A stretch of DNA of 64,000 nucleotides from Methylopila sp. M107 (GTDB lineage Bacteria > Pseudomonadota > Alphaproteobacteria > Rhizobiales > Methylopilaceae), in the NCBI RefSeq assembly GCF_000384475.1, contig NZ_ARWB01000001.1:3041039-3105038 (forward strand), in the 5' to 3' direction. The translations under genes were made by a program, and so were the position numbers. The notes below the pieces were generated by a model that did not search any database, had not been told where the DNA came from, and saw only the letters and a list, made by a program, of their open reading frames with translations. Of this stretch, positions 35,394 through 44,903 are shown in pieces. Within the stretch, counting starts at the first letter, position 1. Every line of letters starts with the position of its first letter.

Positions 35394-37130
35394 GTGCCTA
35401 AAGCTTTCTCGTACATTCGTTTTTCAAGTCCTGATCAGGCTCGGGGGGATTCGCTCCGGCGCCAGCTCAATGCTGCCCGAGCGTGGTGCGAGGGCCGCGG
35501 CCTAGAGCTAGACGACAGCCTCCGTGATCTCGGCGTTTCGGCTTACAAGGGGGCGAACAGAGACGTCGGCGCGCTACGGTCCTTCCTCACCCTAGTCGAG
35601 GCGGCACAGGTTCCGCGTGGATCCTACCTCATAGTCGAGTCCTTAGATCGCTTGTCGCGAGAGGCAGTTCTCGACGCTGCTGCGCGACTGTTTGATTTGA
35701 TCCGTGCGGGTGTCGTTGTCGTCACCCTCTCCGATGGACAGGTCTATTCCGAGGAGCGGCTCCGCACCGACTGGACGCCCCTCATAGTCTCCATCGCTGT
35801 GATGGCTCGCGCGCATGAAGAGTCCCGGCTCAAGAGCGAGCGCGTCGGTGCGGCGTGGGCGAGGAAGAAATTGGAGGCGCGGGCGGAAGGGCGTCCCCTC
35901 ACGTCCCAAGTTCCCGCGTGGATTACGATCGAGGACGGGAAATTTACGATCCGCGAGGACCGGGCAGAGATCGTGCGAAGCATTTTTCGGATGGCGATCG
36001 AGGGCTACGGCCAACGTCAGATCGTCGCTTGGTTGAACGCGGCCGAAACCCCGACATGGCGCGGCGGGACGGGCTGGCAGACGTCCACCGTCTCCAAAAT
36101 TCTCGGAGGGCGCCTTGCCCTCGGCGAATACCAGCCGCACTCCGGCACGCATCGATCCGGGTCGCGCCAAGCCGAGGGCGATCCGATCCCGGGGTACTAT
36201 CCGGCAGTGATTGACGAGGACACTTATTGGCGTGCCCGGCAGGCTTCACAGGGGCGTCGCACTGCAGCCGGTCGACGGGGGAACGGCGTGGCGCACCTTC
36301 TACTCGGCCTTGGCCGTTGCACGCGGTGTAACGGCGCAATGCATCTCTTTAACAAGGGGGCCCGTTCGAAGAACGGCCGACCGTTTTTCGCGTGCTCGAC
36401 AGCCAGTCGGCATGCCGGATGCGAGAACATCGGGCGGTGGCGGGTTGATCAAATTGAGGCCCGCCTCCTGCGGGGCCTAGCATATCTCGACGCCGACGCT
36501 GTTTTGCGCGGCGCGCAGCCGACCGTTGAGGCCGACCGCGCTTTGATCCTCTCAGCTCGACTTGACGAGATCAAAGTGCGCCGCTCTCGGCTCCTGTCGC
36601 TGGTCGAGGACGGCGACGAGAACGCAGGCGCTCGCTATCAAGCGCTTGGCGATGAGGCAAAGGCGGTAAGGACAGCGCTTCGCGAGGCGGAGAAGGCTGT
36701 CGCGACAACCATCGCCGATCCCGGTCTGAAAGTTCGCCTTGCTGAGGCCGTGGACCTCGGTCGCGCGATGGGTGAGGCCGAGGGGGACGAACGCCGCGCA
36801 ATCCGGACGCGGCTAGCGGAACAGCTTCGCCAGCTCGTCGCCGAGGTTCGATATGATCCAGACCTCGGCGTGCTAGCTATCCTGACGCCTAGGCCCGGCA
36901 TTCCTGCAGATCAGGTTCCGCAGATTGTCGGAGTGAGCCAGATGCAGGCATGGCGACTGTGGCTCAACGACGACACAGATCCGAGCGGCCTTGCCGGGCT
37001 TCCCCATACGCCAGACCCGGCCGAGGACGCCGACTCCACACGGAGCCTCGCCCTGTCCTTCGCGCCCGGAGAGCGTCGGCGTAGCCGGCGCGATCCGGGC
37101 GTATCGCCGTCGCCGCCGCGACGGGCGTGA
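35394..37130 (+). CDS. Large serine recombinase (site-specific integrase)
   Basis: The GTG start gives 578 residues. The N-terminal catalytic domain (1-150) begins FSYIRFSSPDQARGDSLRRQL with the nucleophilic serine in RFSS and the arginines of ESLDRLSREA. The recombinase domain (160-290) contains GWQTSTVSKIL, and a zinc ribbon has paired cysteines (CTRCNGAM, CSTASRHAGC). A coiled coil (about 385-450) and a tail complete the large-serine-integrase layout. It is 45 nt from the attL core, the usual place for the enzyme that inserted the element. A separate excision factor is not recognised. Confidence 0.93.
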   Translation: MPKAFSYIRFSSPDQARGDSLRRQLNAARAWCEGRGLELDDSLRDLGVSAYKGANRDVGALRSFLTLVEAAQVPRGSYLIVESLDRLSREAVLDAAARLFDLIRAGVVVVTLSDGQVYSEERLRTDWTPLIVSIAVMARAHEESRLKSERVGAAWARKKLEARAEGRPLTSQVPAWITIEDGKFTIREDRAEIVRSIFRMAIEGYGQRQIVAWLNAAETPTWRGGTGWQTSTVSKILGGRLALGEYQPHSGTHRSGSRQAEGDPIPGYYPAVIDEDTYWRARQASQGRRTAAGRRGNGVAHLLLGLGRCTRCNGAMHLFNKGARSKNGRPFFACSTASRHAGCENIGRWRVDQIEARLLRGLAYLDADAVLRGAQPTVEADRALILSARLDEIKVRRSRLLSLVEDGDENAGARYQALGDEAKAVRTALREAEKAVATTIADPGLKVRLAEAVDLGRAMGEAEGDERRAIRTRLAEQLRQLVAEVRYDPDLGVLAILTPRPGIPADQVPQIVGVSQMQAWRLWLNDDTDPSGLAGLPHTPDPAEDADSTRSLALSFAPGERRRSRRDPGVSPSPPRRA

Positions 37131-37181
37131 GCCCTCCCCTCGGGGAGGGCGCAGCCGCTGCCCCGCAGCGGGTGGGGGCTT

Positions 37182-38399
37182 TCAGACGGGAAGGTTCAAC
37201 AGCCGGACGTCGCCCAGGAACGACTCCAGCGACACCAGATGAGGTCGGACGTCCTCGGGGTACTTCGTATGAAGTTCAGACGGCACAACGAGCGTGACTC
37301 CGGCTCCATTCATCTCATTCCACTGACCGACCGAGACGCCTTCCTGAAGCGTGAGGAGGTGCTTACGCGGGATTCGACTCGCCTCGTTCAGGATCTGCCG
37401 CCAACGGTCCTTGCAGGTCGTCTTGGCCGCGAGCATCCGGAGCCGCTCCGAAGGGAAGGCCGGGTCGTCGTAGAGGGCTTTCGTCGGGAACAGAAAGTCG
37501 GGTCGAAGCCCTTCCTCGATTACGGGCTTGTAGGCGAAGTCCTTATCCTGACCGAGCCCCTCCTCCTTCATGATCTCGCGGGTGTGAATCTCCAGTGAAT
37601 TGCCGGAGCGTGACTTGCGGCTCTGGAGGATTGTCTGGGCGAGACCTAGAAAGCCTGTGATCGACGTGAAGCCCGCCGTGATCCTAGGAGTGTAGGTCGC
37701 TTCCTCGACCGACTGGAACATCTCGTACTCGCACTGGCGCCGCCGCATGAGGCGACGGTCGACGTCGGTTCCTGCCGCCGGCCGGAACTCGATCGTCTTC
37801 CGGATTATCTCTTCGCCGGTCGGGAACTTCGTGAGCCAAGCCGCGGGTATATCCCCCGGCGCGAGGCGGCAGTTGGCGGCGGTCGGTCCGGGGATCGCGA
37901 GCAGGGAAGGCGCGATGGAACCCGGTTCCCAGACGACGAATAGCTTGGGCTCGACGGGGCCAAGCCGTTCCTCGAAGAGGTCCTCTTCCTGACCGCGGTC
38001 GCATAGCCAAGCGTGGCATTCGGTGGCCGCGCCGTCTTCGCTTAGGACGAAGGCGAAGACGACGAGCGCGCCGGTGCTGTCTGGATCGAGAAACGCCGAG
38101 CGGGTCGGTTTTCCAAGGTTGGTGAACCGCCCCTCGGTCTTGCTGTCGTACCAGACCGCCCGAGCTCTCCGGTGGTCGGTATGGGAGTCGATGTAGAGGT
38201 CGAAGAAGTCCTCCCTCACGGACGGTTCGGCCGCGGCGAGTCTGGGGAACATCCGGTAGAGCACCTCCCGGATGATCAGGGGGCCGTTCTGATGCCCGCC
38301 CGTGAGGCCCGTATCGTTGGCGCTGAGCCGCTTCGCGCACCAGAGGTGGCCAGGGCGGGCGTAGGTGTCGATCCAGTCGAAGATGTCAGCCGTCGCCAT
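37182..38399 (-). CDS. EcoRII-like type II restriction endonuclease
   Basis: The 405-residue protein matches EcoRII in length and layout. The N-terminal effector-like domain begins [20 protein letters not shown] with KRLSANDTG...GGHQ. The C-terminal nuclease domain has EEGLRPDFLFP and LAAKTTCKDRWRQILNEASR, the catalytic-acid and lysine region of the EcoRII fold. Enzymes of this family cut CCWGG sites, but specificity here is inferred. It overlaps the Vsr gene by 14 nt and is the last gene of a four-gene minus-strand operon with Vsr and two methyltransferases. Confidence 0.85.
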   Translation of the reverse strand: MATADIFDWIDTYARPGHLWCAKRLSANDTGLTGGHQNGPLIIREVLYRMFPRLAAAEPSVREDFFDLYIDSHTDHRRARAVWYDSKTEGRFTNLGKPTRSAFLDPDSTGALVVFAFVLSEDGAATECHAWLCDRGQEEDLFEERLGPVEPKLFVVWEPGSIAPSLLAIPGPTAANCRLAPGDIPAAWLTKFPTGEEIIRKTIEFRPAAGTDVDRRLMRRRQCEYEMFQSVEEATYTPRITAGFTSITGFLGLAQTILQSRKSRSGNSLEIHTREIMKEEGLGQDKDFAYKPVIEEGLRPDFLFPTKALYDDPAFPSERLRMLAAKTTCKDRWRQILNEASRIPRKHLLTLQEGVSVGQWNEMNGAGVTLVVPSELHTKYPEDVRPHLVSLESFLGDVRLLNLPV

Positions 38400-38850
38400 T
38401 CCGACCCTCGATGTTCCCGATCGGCTCGTCTCCGTCGAGCCATGCCGCGACCGTAGCGACGGTCGCCTCCAACCCGATCGCGGTGCGCCCGCGGATGGCG
38501 CACTCCCAGACCGACATGACCCGCCAGGCCTGCTCACGAAGACGTTGCGCGGCTTCACCATCGCGTTCGGCGTTCCGCGCGATCTTCTGCGCCCAGAACT
38601 CCCGTCTCGTCCCGGGCAGACGGAACAGGTGACAGTGGTGGCCGTGCCAGAAGCAGCCGTTGACGAAGACCACCGCCCGTCGCCGCGCGAAAACCAGATC
38701 GGGCCGGCCGGGAAGGTTCCGGGCATGGAGCCGGTAGCGGAAGCCAAGGGCATGCAGCCCCCGGCGGATCAAGAATTCAGGGCGCGTGTCCTTGCCGCGG
38801 ATGCTCGCCATGATCCGGCTGCGGGTGGCCGCATCGACGACGTCACCCAA
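38386..38850 (-). CDS. vsr: Very short patch repair (Vsr) endonuclease
   Basis: The TTG at 38850 is preferred because the product then begins [14 protein letters not shown], aligning with the normal Vsr start; an ATG at 38889 would add 13 residues. The 154-residue protein has [28 protein letters not shown], whose metal-binding Asp and zinc-ligand Cys/His residues are typical, and [12 protein letters not shown]. Vsr nicks T:G mismatches left by deamination of methylated cytosine, which fits a C5-methyltransferase system. It overlaps both neighbours, showing coupled translation. Confidence 0.9.
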   Translation of the reverse strand: MGDVVDAATRSRIMASIRGKDTRPEFLIRRGLHALGFRYRLHARNLPGRPDLVFARRRAVVFVNGCFWHGHHCHLFRLPGTRREFWAQKIARNAERDGEAAQRLREQAWRVMSVWECAIRGRTAIGLEATVATVAAWLDGDEPIGNIEGRNGDG

Positions 38851-40087
38851 CCATCCGCTCCAGAACCGGAACTTCCGGCTGCACGCCAAGAAGGTGAGGC
38901 TCCATCAGCTTCGCCACGGCCTCGATGACCGGCACGGCGACCGCGTTTCCGAACTGCCTGTATGCCTGTGTATCCGAGACGGGGATGACCATCTCCCGGC
39001 CGCCGGGTCGATCGAAGCCCATCAGTCTTGCGCACTCGCGCGGCGTAAGTCGCCTCGGCGGACGTCCGCTCTGGCGCACGAGGATCTCGGACCCGTCCTT
39101 GAAGTAGCGGGCTGAGAGCGTCCGGGCGACATCGTCCGGTCCCACCAGTCCGTACCCGAAGCCGTTGCCCTTCTCTCGATGCTTGTCCGCGTAGGCCTGG
39201 AGGTAGCCCCACAGGTGTTCCGACAGTGTGTACCTCGCCGAGACCGTCGCCAGACGCCCCTCGGTGAATGGCTTCTCCGCTTCCTCGGAACCATCGCCGG
39301 GATGGAGGATGTCGCGAAGCCGTGGTCCACCGTCCGGGACCGACAGCCCGGCGAAATCGAAATCCACCGTATCGCGGAAACCGACGATGATGATGCGTTC
39401 GCGGTGCTGTGGCACCCAAGGTTTTGCGTCGATCACCTTTGCCCGGACATGGTAGCCGAGGTCCTTGACCAGGATGTCCATGATCACCTTGAAGGTGTGG
39501 CCACGGTCGTGGTTCACCAGATTCTTGACGTTCTCGAGCATGAACGCCTTCGGCCGCCGATCGCGGATCAGGCGGGCGACATCGTGGAACAGCGTCCCCT
39601 GCGCCTCGCAGGCGAACCCGTGTGGTCGGTTGAGCGCGTTGCGCTTGGATACGCCCGAGATGCTGAACGGCTGGCATGGAAAGCCCGCTAGCAGCAGGTC
39701 ATGGTCCGGCACGTCGTCGCCGTTGACCGAGCGGATGTCGCCCGTGATCTCATGATCGTCGTCGGGAAAGTTCGCGAGGTACGTCTTCTGGGAGTACTTG
39801 TCCCACTCGCACGTGAAGACGCACTTGCCGCCGATCGCGTCGAAGCCGCGGCGCAGCCCGCCGATTCCGGCGAACAGATCGATGAACCGGAAACCCTCCG
39901 GAACACTCCCGGCCTTCGCCGCGGCTGTTTCGGGACGGTATGAACGGAGAGCGCGGATCACCGCGGGCCTCGGAGCGCTTTCCCCGTTCTCCCAGCGATA
40001 GATCTGGCGATCCTTGTAACCCAAGTGCTCGGCCGCCTCGCCGATCGAAAGGCCAGCCCTCTGGCGCAACTGGGAAAACTCGGACAC
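38843..40087 (-). CDS. C5-cytosine DNA methyltransferase with N-terminal HTH (Dcm/M.EcoRII-like)
   Basis: The 414-residue protein starts with an XRE-type helix-turn-helix ([29 protein letters not shown]) that may regulate its own operon, as in M.EcoRII. C5-methyltransferase motifs follow: [14 protein letters not shown] (I), [11 protein letters not shown] with the catalytic Cys (IV), ENVKNL (VI), [11 protein letters not shown] (VIII) and [14 protein letters not shown] (X). It would protect the host from the EcoRII-like enzyme. Stop and Vsr start overlap. Confidence 0.9.
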   Translation of the reverse strand: MSEFSQLRQRAGLSIGEAAEHLGYKDRQIYRWENGESAPRPAVIRALRSYRPETAAAKAGSVPEGFRFIDLFAGIGGLRRGFDAIGGKCVFTCEWDKYSQKTYLANFPDDDHEITGDIRSVNGDDVPDHDLLLAGFPCQPFSISGVSKRNALNRPHGFACEAQGTLFHDVARLIRDRRPKAFMLENVKNLVNHDRGHTFKVIMDILVKDLGYHVRAKVIDAKPWVPQHRERIIIVGFRDTVDFDFAGLSVPDGGPRLRDILHPGDGSEEAEKPFTEGRLATVSARYTLSEHLWGYLQAYADKHREKGNGFGYGLVGPDDVARTLSARYFKDGSEILVRQSGRPPRRLTPRECARLMGFDRPGGREMVIPVSDTQAYRQFGNAVAVPVIEAVAKLMEPHLLGVQPEVPVLERMVG

Positions 40088-40148
40088 TGAGAATCACTCC
40101 ATGGGACGATTTCTGCCACTATGTCACCATGAGAACGATTAGAGAACA

Positions 40149-41465
40149 TTAAATCGGCGCGGTTTCCACAGGGGCTTCCGCAGGCGGCACGGGGCGCGGC
40201 CCGAAAGCCCGCCGTGTCGGCTGGGGCGCAGGGAGGTGCACTTCGAGGGGAGGTGGCACTCTGCTGGCGCGCCAAGTGGCGTGCGACCGCAGCGCAGCGC
40301 GGATGTCCGACTTGGCCCCCGTGGCGAGCGCCGCGAACGATGGCGCCCGTTCGAGAAGGGCGAGCTCGGCGTCGATGTCGGCGAGCGCCCGACCGCCAAG
40401 CAGCCGCCGCGCCCGGTTAAGAGCACTCCGGCGGTTCCGCAGCGCCGGTCCTTGCAGCCCTTCCTGCTTGATCAGCCAGCGGCCGTAATCCTCCTCGATG
40501 GCGGGGATGCTCTCACCCTTCTCGCGGGCCATGATGACCCTGCCGATCGCCTCGGCCAGCGGGGGTGGCACGGCGTTGGCGATCATGAGCATCCGCTCGC
40601 GGGACTTCCTAGTGTCGAGCCAGTCCCAGTCCGGCGGGAAGCCGTGCAGTCGTGAGAGGGCCGACCACGGGAGCTTTGGAATCCTCTCGGCCGGCCCGAG
40701 GTCGGCCTTGTGGGGCCGGTAGCTGGGCGCGACGGCCTCATGTGCCGATCGGAGCAGCGTGGGTGCAGGATCGTCGATGGACCTGACGCCCCGCTTCTCT
40801 GAGTAGGGTCGCAGGAAGAACGCCCGGACGTGAGGCGGATGATCCCCGCCGGGATGGACCCCCACGTCGCCGCCGAGGGCGTCCCGGATCGTCATCGGCC
40901 GCTTGGCTTCGGCATCATTGAGGGCGGAGAAAAGGAACCCATCCTGTTCTCCCAGCCGTCCGATCGAGAAGAACCTCTTTCGCTTCTGCGGGACGCCGAA
41001 CAGGCTCGCGTCGAGCAGCACCTCGGTAAAGCCATAGCCCGACCGCGCCAGTATCGCCCGCGCCCGCGCGTAGCTTTTCGATGGGTAGGCTTGGCGGACA
41101 TTCTCGATCAGGAACCATGCGGGCCGGGCCGTGGCGACGATGACCGCGAAGGCGACCGTCAGGCCGGCGCGCTGACCCTCGATCCGCTTCCCCACGGCCG
41201 AAAAATCCTGGCACGGCGGACCGCCGACAATGATGTCAGGTTGAAGCTCCGCGATGCGTGGCGCGAGCGCCAGCAGATCGCCGAGGTCTGCCGGTCGGTT
41301 GTCGGGGAAGAGCTTACCGAAAGGTGCCGCCTTCAGGTTGGCGTTGTGCACTTTCAGCGCTCTCGGGTTCGAGTCGTATGAGGCGACGAGCCTGAATCCG
41401 GCTCTGCGGAGGCCACATCCCATGCCTCCGACCCCGCAGAACAGATCGACAGCTCTCACACGCAC
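40149..41465 (-). CDS. Second C5-cytosine DNA methyltransferase
   Basis: The protein (438 aa from the GTG at 41465, or 436 from GTG 41459, which has better ribosome-site spacing) has motif I VDLFCGVGGMGCGLR, motif IV GGPPCQDFSAVGKR, motif VI IENVRQAY, motif VIII QKRKRFFSIG and motif X ANAVPPPLAEAIG. About 100 extra C-terminal residues are rich in Arg, Ala and Pro. It is the first gene of the restriction-modification operon. Having two methyltransferases suggests that the recognition site is asymmetric or that this one has a different target. Confidence 0.87.
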   Translation of the reverse strand: MRVRAVDLFCGVGGMGCGLRRAGFRLVASYDSNPRALKVHNANLKAAPFGKLFPDNRPADLGDLLALAPRIAELQPDIIVGGPPCQDFSAVGKRIEGQRAGLTVAFAVIVATARPAWFLIENVRQAYPSKSYARARAILARSGYGFTEVLLDASLFGVPQKRKRFFSIGRLGEQDGFLFSALNDAEAKRPMTIRDALGGDVGVHPGGDHPPHVRAFFLRPYSEKRGVRSIDDPAPTLLRSAHEAVAPSYRPHKADLGPAERIPKLPWSALSRLHGFPPDWDWLDTRKSRERMLMIANAVPPPLAEAIGRVIMAREKGESIPAIEEDYGRWLIKQEGLQGPALRNRRSALNRARRLLGGRALADIDAELALLERAPSFAALATGAKSDIRAALRSHATWRASRVPPPLEVHLPAPQPTRRAFGPRPVPPAEAPVETAPI

Positions 41466-41469
41466 CCTC

Positions 41470-41497
41470 GGTCGTCACGAACTTCTTCGTGACGACC
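41470..41497. promoter_or_regulatory. Perfect 12-bp inverted repeat upstream of the methyltransferase operon
   Basis: GGTCGTCACGAA CTTC TTCGTGACGACC lies 5 nt upstream of the GTG start. It has no T-run and sits where an operator or an RNA hairpin covering the ribosome site would act. It may be the binding site of the HTH-containing methyltransferase; this is inference. Confidence 0.5.
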
Positions 41498-41679
41498 TTG
41501 CCCGGCATCGGTGGACAAATCGTCAAGGCCAATTCGCTGGCAGCGATTGAGCCCGCGGCTCGAAGGGCGGCGGCTGGGGCCATGCCCGCCGACTGAACGG
41601 ACCTTGTGCCGCTCGCGCCGACGCCGGAGCATGAAAACGCCGAGGGTCAACGGTCTGGCGGACCTCACCTCGGCGTGCT

Positions 41680-43557
41680 TTGGAGCGGCCTCAGAATGAG
41701 TCTCGGCGACGCACAGGTCAATTCCGCCCGCGCCTTGCGCGGGTGATCCCCCGGCCCGGTAGCTCCGCTACCGAGCCGACGCCCCGGACTACCCCCCAAG
41801 CCAAATTTGTTGACGACCAGACGTCCCGCCTCGGCGGGATCGGCGCCCGGGTCCTTGCATTGCGGGCCGCGATTGATGCGCGAGGCCCGGCGACCACCCC
41901 GGCCCGGTCAGGCGCCTTCGTCGACCTCTACGCCGCTTCGACCACGGCGCCCGCGCAGCCCGTCGCCGCGGCGCCTGCGCCCGGCGTCGACGATCTGCCG
42001 TGGAGACCCGCGAGCCGTCCCGCCAGGGGCGGCCTTGGGAGCGGAGGAGCTACGTTTCCGCACCCGACCGCAGGGAGGGTCGGAGGCGGAGCGCCGGAGC
42101 CCTTCCTTCCTGTCTCCTCTCTCTCCGAGACCGACAGGCCAGAGGCCGCCGACCCCGACCAGGTCGACCTCCGCGCTACGTCCGCCGTCCCGAGGCGCTG
42201 GCGCCTCCTGCACCGCGTCCAGCAGCTCTGCCGCCCCACCGACCCGGCCGAGCGAGGCCCCGCAGTCTGCGGCTGCGGACGGCCGGGCTACGACGCGACT
42301 GCGGTCAACATCCACCTCAGGGCGGGACGCGACGGTCGCGCCCGCGCAGGGGTCTCTGGGGTCTATCGCTGCGGCAGCCCCTGGCTCTGCCCGACCTGCG
42401 CCCCTGCCGCCGCGGCCGACCGTGCGGAGCGCGTCCAGGCCGTCGCGGACGCGACGCTTGCGCGCGGCGGCGCCGTCACGCTGGTCGTCCTCACGGCGAG
42501 CCACGGCCCGGACGACTCCCTGGCCGATCTGAAAGCGCTGGTCGGGGGCGCGAGCCGCCGCGCCCGCGCCGGACGAGCATGGGGCCGCCTGCAGGAGGCG
42601 CACGGCCTCCTCGGCGTCGTAGTCGGCCAAGAGGTCACCGTGTCGCGGAGGGCGGGCTGGCACTACCACCAGCATCTGGCGGTCCCGGTCGACGGCCCGA
42701 CCCCTACCGAGACCGCCGCCGCAGTAAACGATCCCAACCGCCTCGCCGCCTTCGTCCGCGACCGCGCTCTCGCCGCGGGCGAGGCAGTTGCCGAACGCTA
42801 CAAGGCCGCGCTGCGCGCGGCCGGTGGGACGGTCTCCGACCAACACGGCTGCTACGTCCGCGTCGCGGACGACGCGGACGACGCGAGCGGCTACACCGCC
42901 AAGGGCTCGGCCGCTTGGGAGATCTCCGGGGGCCACAAGACCGCGACACGTGTGGCCGCGTCTCTCACGCCTTTCGACCTCGCCGATGCGGCCTATGACG
43001 GCGACGCTTGGGCGCTGGCCCGCTGGGTCGAGTACGTCGAGACCATGCCAGGCACCCGGTCGTGCGTCGTGACGCGCAGCCTCGCCGACGTTCTCGGTCT
43101 AGCGACCGAGGCGGAGGACGAGCAGCCCGGCGAGCAGCAGTACCACGAGGCCGAGGACGTCGTCGGGCGACTCTCTGTCGAGACATGGCGCGAGCTCATG
43201 CGCGCCGCGGCCGTGCCCGCGTTGCTTGTGCGCGTAGAGCTCGGCGGTGCCGAGGCGTGGCTGGAGACCGCCGCATGGGCCGAGACCGTCGCCGCCGCCG
43301 GGATCGCTCGCCGCGAGGCCCGCCGCATGCGCGAGGTCGAGGCCGTCGCGGATCGGCGGGCCCGCGAGGCCGCGGCGACCCGTGCATACGCGCTCCGCCG
43401 CGCCGCTGACCGCGTCCGCTCATCCGGGGCCGGTCCTCTCGGCGCCCGCGACGCCGTCCGCCGCGCCGTCGCCGAGGCCGCGGCCGTTCACGGCGCCGTC
43501 CTCGATCCCGTCGAGATCATCCAGACCCTCGCGGAGGCCGCGTGCCGTGCGGCGTGA
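41680..43557 (+). CDS. Rolling-circle replication initiator (Rep_1-type HUH endonuclease)
   Basis: The protein (up to 625 aa from a TTG; a GTG at 41743 is another possible start) has a disordered N-terminal third. A Rep core follows, with zinc-like cysteines (C231, C237, C240 in CGSPWLCPTC), the metal-binding HUH motif WHYHQHLAV (His330, His332) and a YTAK block with the likely catalytic Tyr405. This order matches plasmid Rep proteins of the pC194/pUB110 kind, which nick a double-strand origin. In an integrated element it would give replication after excision. The strong Pro/Arg bias of the first 180 residues is unusual. Confidence 0.75.
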   Translation: MERPQNESRRRTGQFRPRLARVIPRPGSSATEPTPRTTPQAKFVDDQTSRLGGIGARVLALRAAIDARGPATTPARSGAFVDLYAASTTAPAQPVAAAPAPGVDDLPWRPASRPARGGLGSGGATFPHPTAGRVGGGAPEPFLPVSSLSETDRPEAADPDQVDLRATSAVPRRWRLLHRVQQLCRPTDPAERGPAVCGCGRPGYDATAVNIHLRAGRDGRARAGVSGVYRCGSPWLCPTCAPAAAADRAERVQAVADATLARGGAVTLVVLTASHGPDDSLADLKALVGGASRRARAGRAWGRLQEAHGLLGVVVGQEVTVSRRAGWHYHQHLAVPVDGPTPTETAAAVNDPNRLAAFVRDRALAAGEAVAERYKAALRAAGGTVSDQHGCYVRVADDADDASGYTAKGSAAWEISGGHKTATRVAASLTPFDLADAAYDGDAWALARWVEYVETMPGTRSCVVTRSLADVLGLATEAEDEQPGEQQYHEAEDVVGRLSVETWRELMRAAAVPALLVRVELGGAEAWLETAAWAETVAAAGIARREARRMREVEAVADRRAREAAATRAYALRRAADRVRSSGAGPLGARDAVRRAVAEAAAVHGAVLDPVEIIQTLAEAACRAA

Positions 43558-43597
43558 TGCCGCAGTGCGTTGGAGGGAGGAGAATCGGGCCCTCTGC

Positions 43598-43663
43598 GAA
43601 TCCTTACAACCCAGCGTCGAGTCCTTGCCGCAAGGATTCAGGTAAGGACTCAGTCAAGGATTC
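43598..43663. repeat. Iteron-like cluster of AAGGAYTC repeats
   Basis: Five copies occur in 66 nt: GAATCCTT (43598), GAGTCCTT (43619), then AAGGATTC (43632), AAGGACTC (43644) and AAGGATTC (43656). The last three are direct repeats every 12 bp; the second and third form a hairpin GAGTCCTTG CCG CAAGGATTC. Location 40 nt after rep suggests an origin or control site. Confidence 0.65.
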
Positions 43664-43783
43664 GATCGGTAGACCGTCAATCGATCCTTTTTTTGTCAAC
43701 ATTTGCAGCCTGTTGACGGTTGGATCTCGGTCGTTCTTGGTCGTATGCCGCTGGCACCCGCCAGCACCGCCACGGAGGGGCGC

Positions 43784-44224
43784 ATGACTACCGGACACAC
43801 GCATATCGGGCATCCGATGACCGACACCGACACCACCCCAGTCGCCGCGCTAGACGGTCCCGCCGCCTGGCGTGTCTGGCTCTCGCCCCAGCGGTCCATC
43901 CTGACCACGCCCGAACTCTCGGCCGCGATGAGCCACGCCGCCGCCGAGCGGCTGTGCGACGGCGATCCTCGCGATCCCGTCGCGACCACGGGTGACCGTG
44001 ACCACGATCGGCGTCGCCTCCGGGCTCGCACCCTCTATCGCGAGCTCGTCCAGCGCCGCCCCGTCGACCGCGACGAGGCGCTGACGATCGCACGCGCGGT
44101 CGCGGCCGTGCCGCCCGACTGGCGGTCTGCCCTACCGTCGCGTTCGCTCGACGTGCGCGATGCGCTCTACGCCGTCGATCCCGATGCCGCCGCGCAGGCG
44201 CCGCGCCGGGGGCTACCGCTGTGA
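43784..44224 (+). CDS. Hypothetical protein, first of a coupled small-gene operon
   Basis: The ATG at 43784 follows GGAGGGG and gives 146 residues. The start is threonine/histidine-rich, followed by a helical region (WRVWLSPQRSILTTPELSAA, RARTLYRELVQRRPVDRDEA). It has no recognised domain, membrane helix or cysteines. The stop overlaps the next GTG start, and three more genes follow in the same fashion, so these products probably work together. Function unknown; carried only by the element. Confidence 0.6.
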   Translation: MTTGHTHIGHPMTDTDTTPVAALDGPAAWRVWLSPQRSILTTPELSAAMSHAAAERLCDGDPRDPVATTGDRDHDRRRLRARTLYRELVQRRPVDRDEALTIARAVAAVPPDWRSALPSRSLDVRDALYAVDPDAAAQAPRRGLPL

Positions 44225-44508
44225 GCGGCCCCCGCGATCGCCGCCCGGAGGAGGCTATCTTCCGCCTCCTCGATGTAGCGATGGACGATACGAGCGGCGC
44301 TCGCGTCGTCCGCTCTTTCATCCTGGCCGCATGGAACGCAAGGGCCTTCGGGGGATTCGACCCGACGGACATGCGCCTCCTGGACCGCGCCAACCGCAGC
44401 GACGTCTTCTCCGTGATGACGGAGATCGCCGATGGCGGAGACCTGACCGAGCATCGCGACGCCATCGTCGCGATCATCCACGAATGGCGGCCGGAGGTGC
44501 TGTCATGA
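44221..44508 (+). CDS. Hypothetical protein, second of the small-gene operon
   Basis: The GTG start overlaps the previous stop (GTGA). The 95-residue protein is helical and soluble: EEAIFRLLDVAMDDTSGARVV, then FILAAWNARAFGGFDPTDMRLLD and an EIADGGDLTEHRDAIV end. The FDPTDMRLLD pattern is seen in some plasmid-borne proteins of unknown function, but I cannot name a family with confidence. It ends in an ATGA overlap with the third gene. Confidence 0.6.
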   Translation: MSGPRDRRPEEAIFRLLDVAMDDTSGARVVRSFILAAWNARAFGGFDPTDMRLLDRANRSDVFSVMTEIADGGDLTEHRDAIVAIIHEWRPEVLS

Positions 44509-44903
44509 ACGGTCCGTCAAGCGTGTCCGAAAGGGTCAACGCCCTGAGGCGTCGACTGGACGGCATCGTGGCCGGAACGTTCCATTACGACACGGTGATG
44601 ACGTCGTCGGAAAGTGCAGCCCGCGAACTGCTCGCGGGTGTCACGTTCGATGAGGGCGAACTTGCGATAGAGGCGCTGAGGTGTCTCGTTCATACCGCCG
44701 AGGCTGTCGAAGAACGGTCTGCCATGGACCTCGTGTCGGTCATCGCGCACCACTCCGGAATGCCCATCATCCCGGGGGACTATGAGCAGCGCATCGCCCG
44801 CGAGGCGGTGCGCGCATCGCGAATGGTGAGCGCGCTCAGCCACGCGATCGTCGGGGCGCAGGACGCCCGTGGATGGAAGTTCCCTGCGGCTGCTGACACG
44901 TGA
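44505..44903 (+). CDS. Hypothetical protein, third of the small-gene operon
   Basis: The 132-residue protein is encoded after an ATGA overlap. It is helical throughout (SVSERVNALRRRLDGIVAGT, SSESAARELLAGVTFDEGEL, EAVRASRMVSALSHAIVG) with one cysteine and no signal peptide. The family was not recognised. The stop overlaps the GTG of the next gene. Confidence 0.6.
   Translation: MNGPSSVSERVNALRRRLDGIVAGTFHYDTVMTSSESAARELLAGVTFDEGELAIEALRCLVHTAEAVEERSAMDLVSVIAHHSGMPIIPGDYEQRIAREAVRASRMVSALSHAIVGAQDARGWKFPAAADT

Noticed and set aside
43604-43813. Minus-strand frame with ESLTESLPESL-like repeats
   Set aside because: The periodic residues come from the 12-bp AAGGAYTC repeats read as codons; there is no ribosome site.
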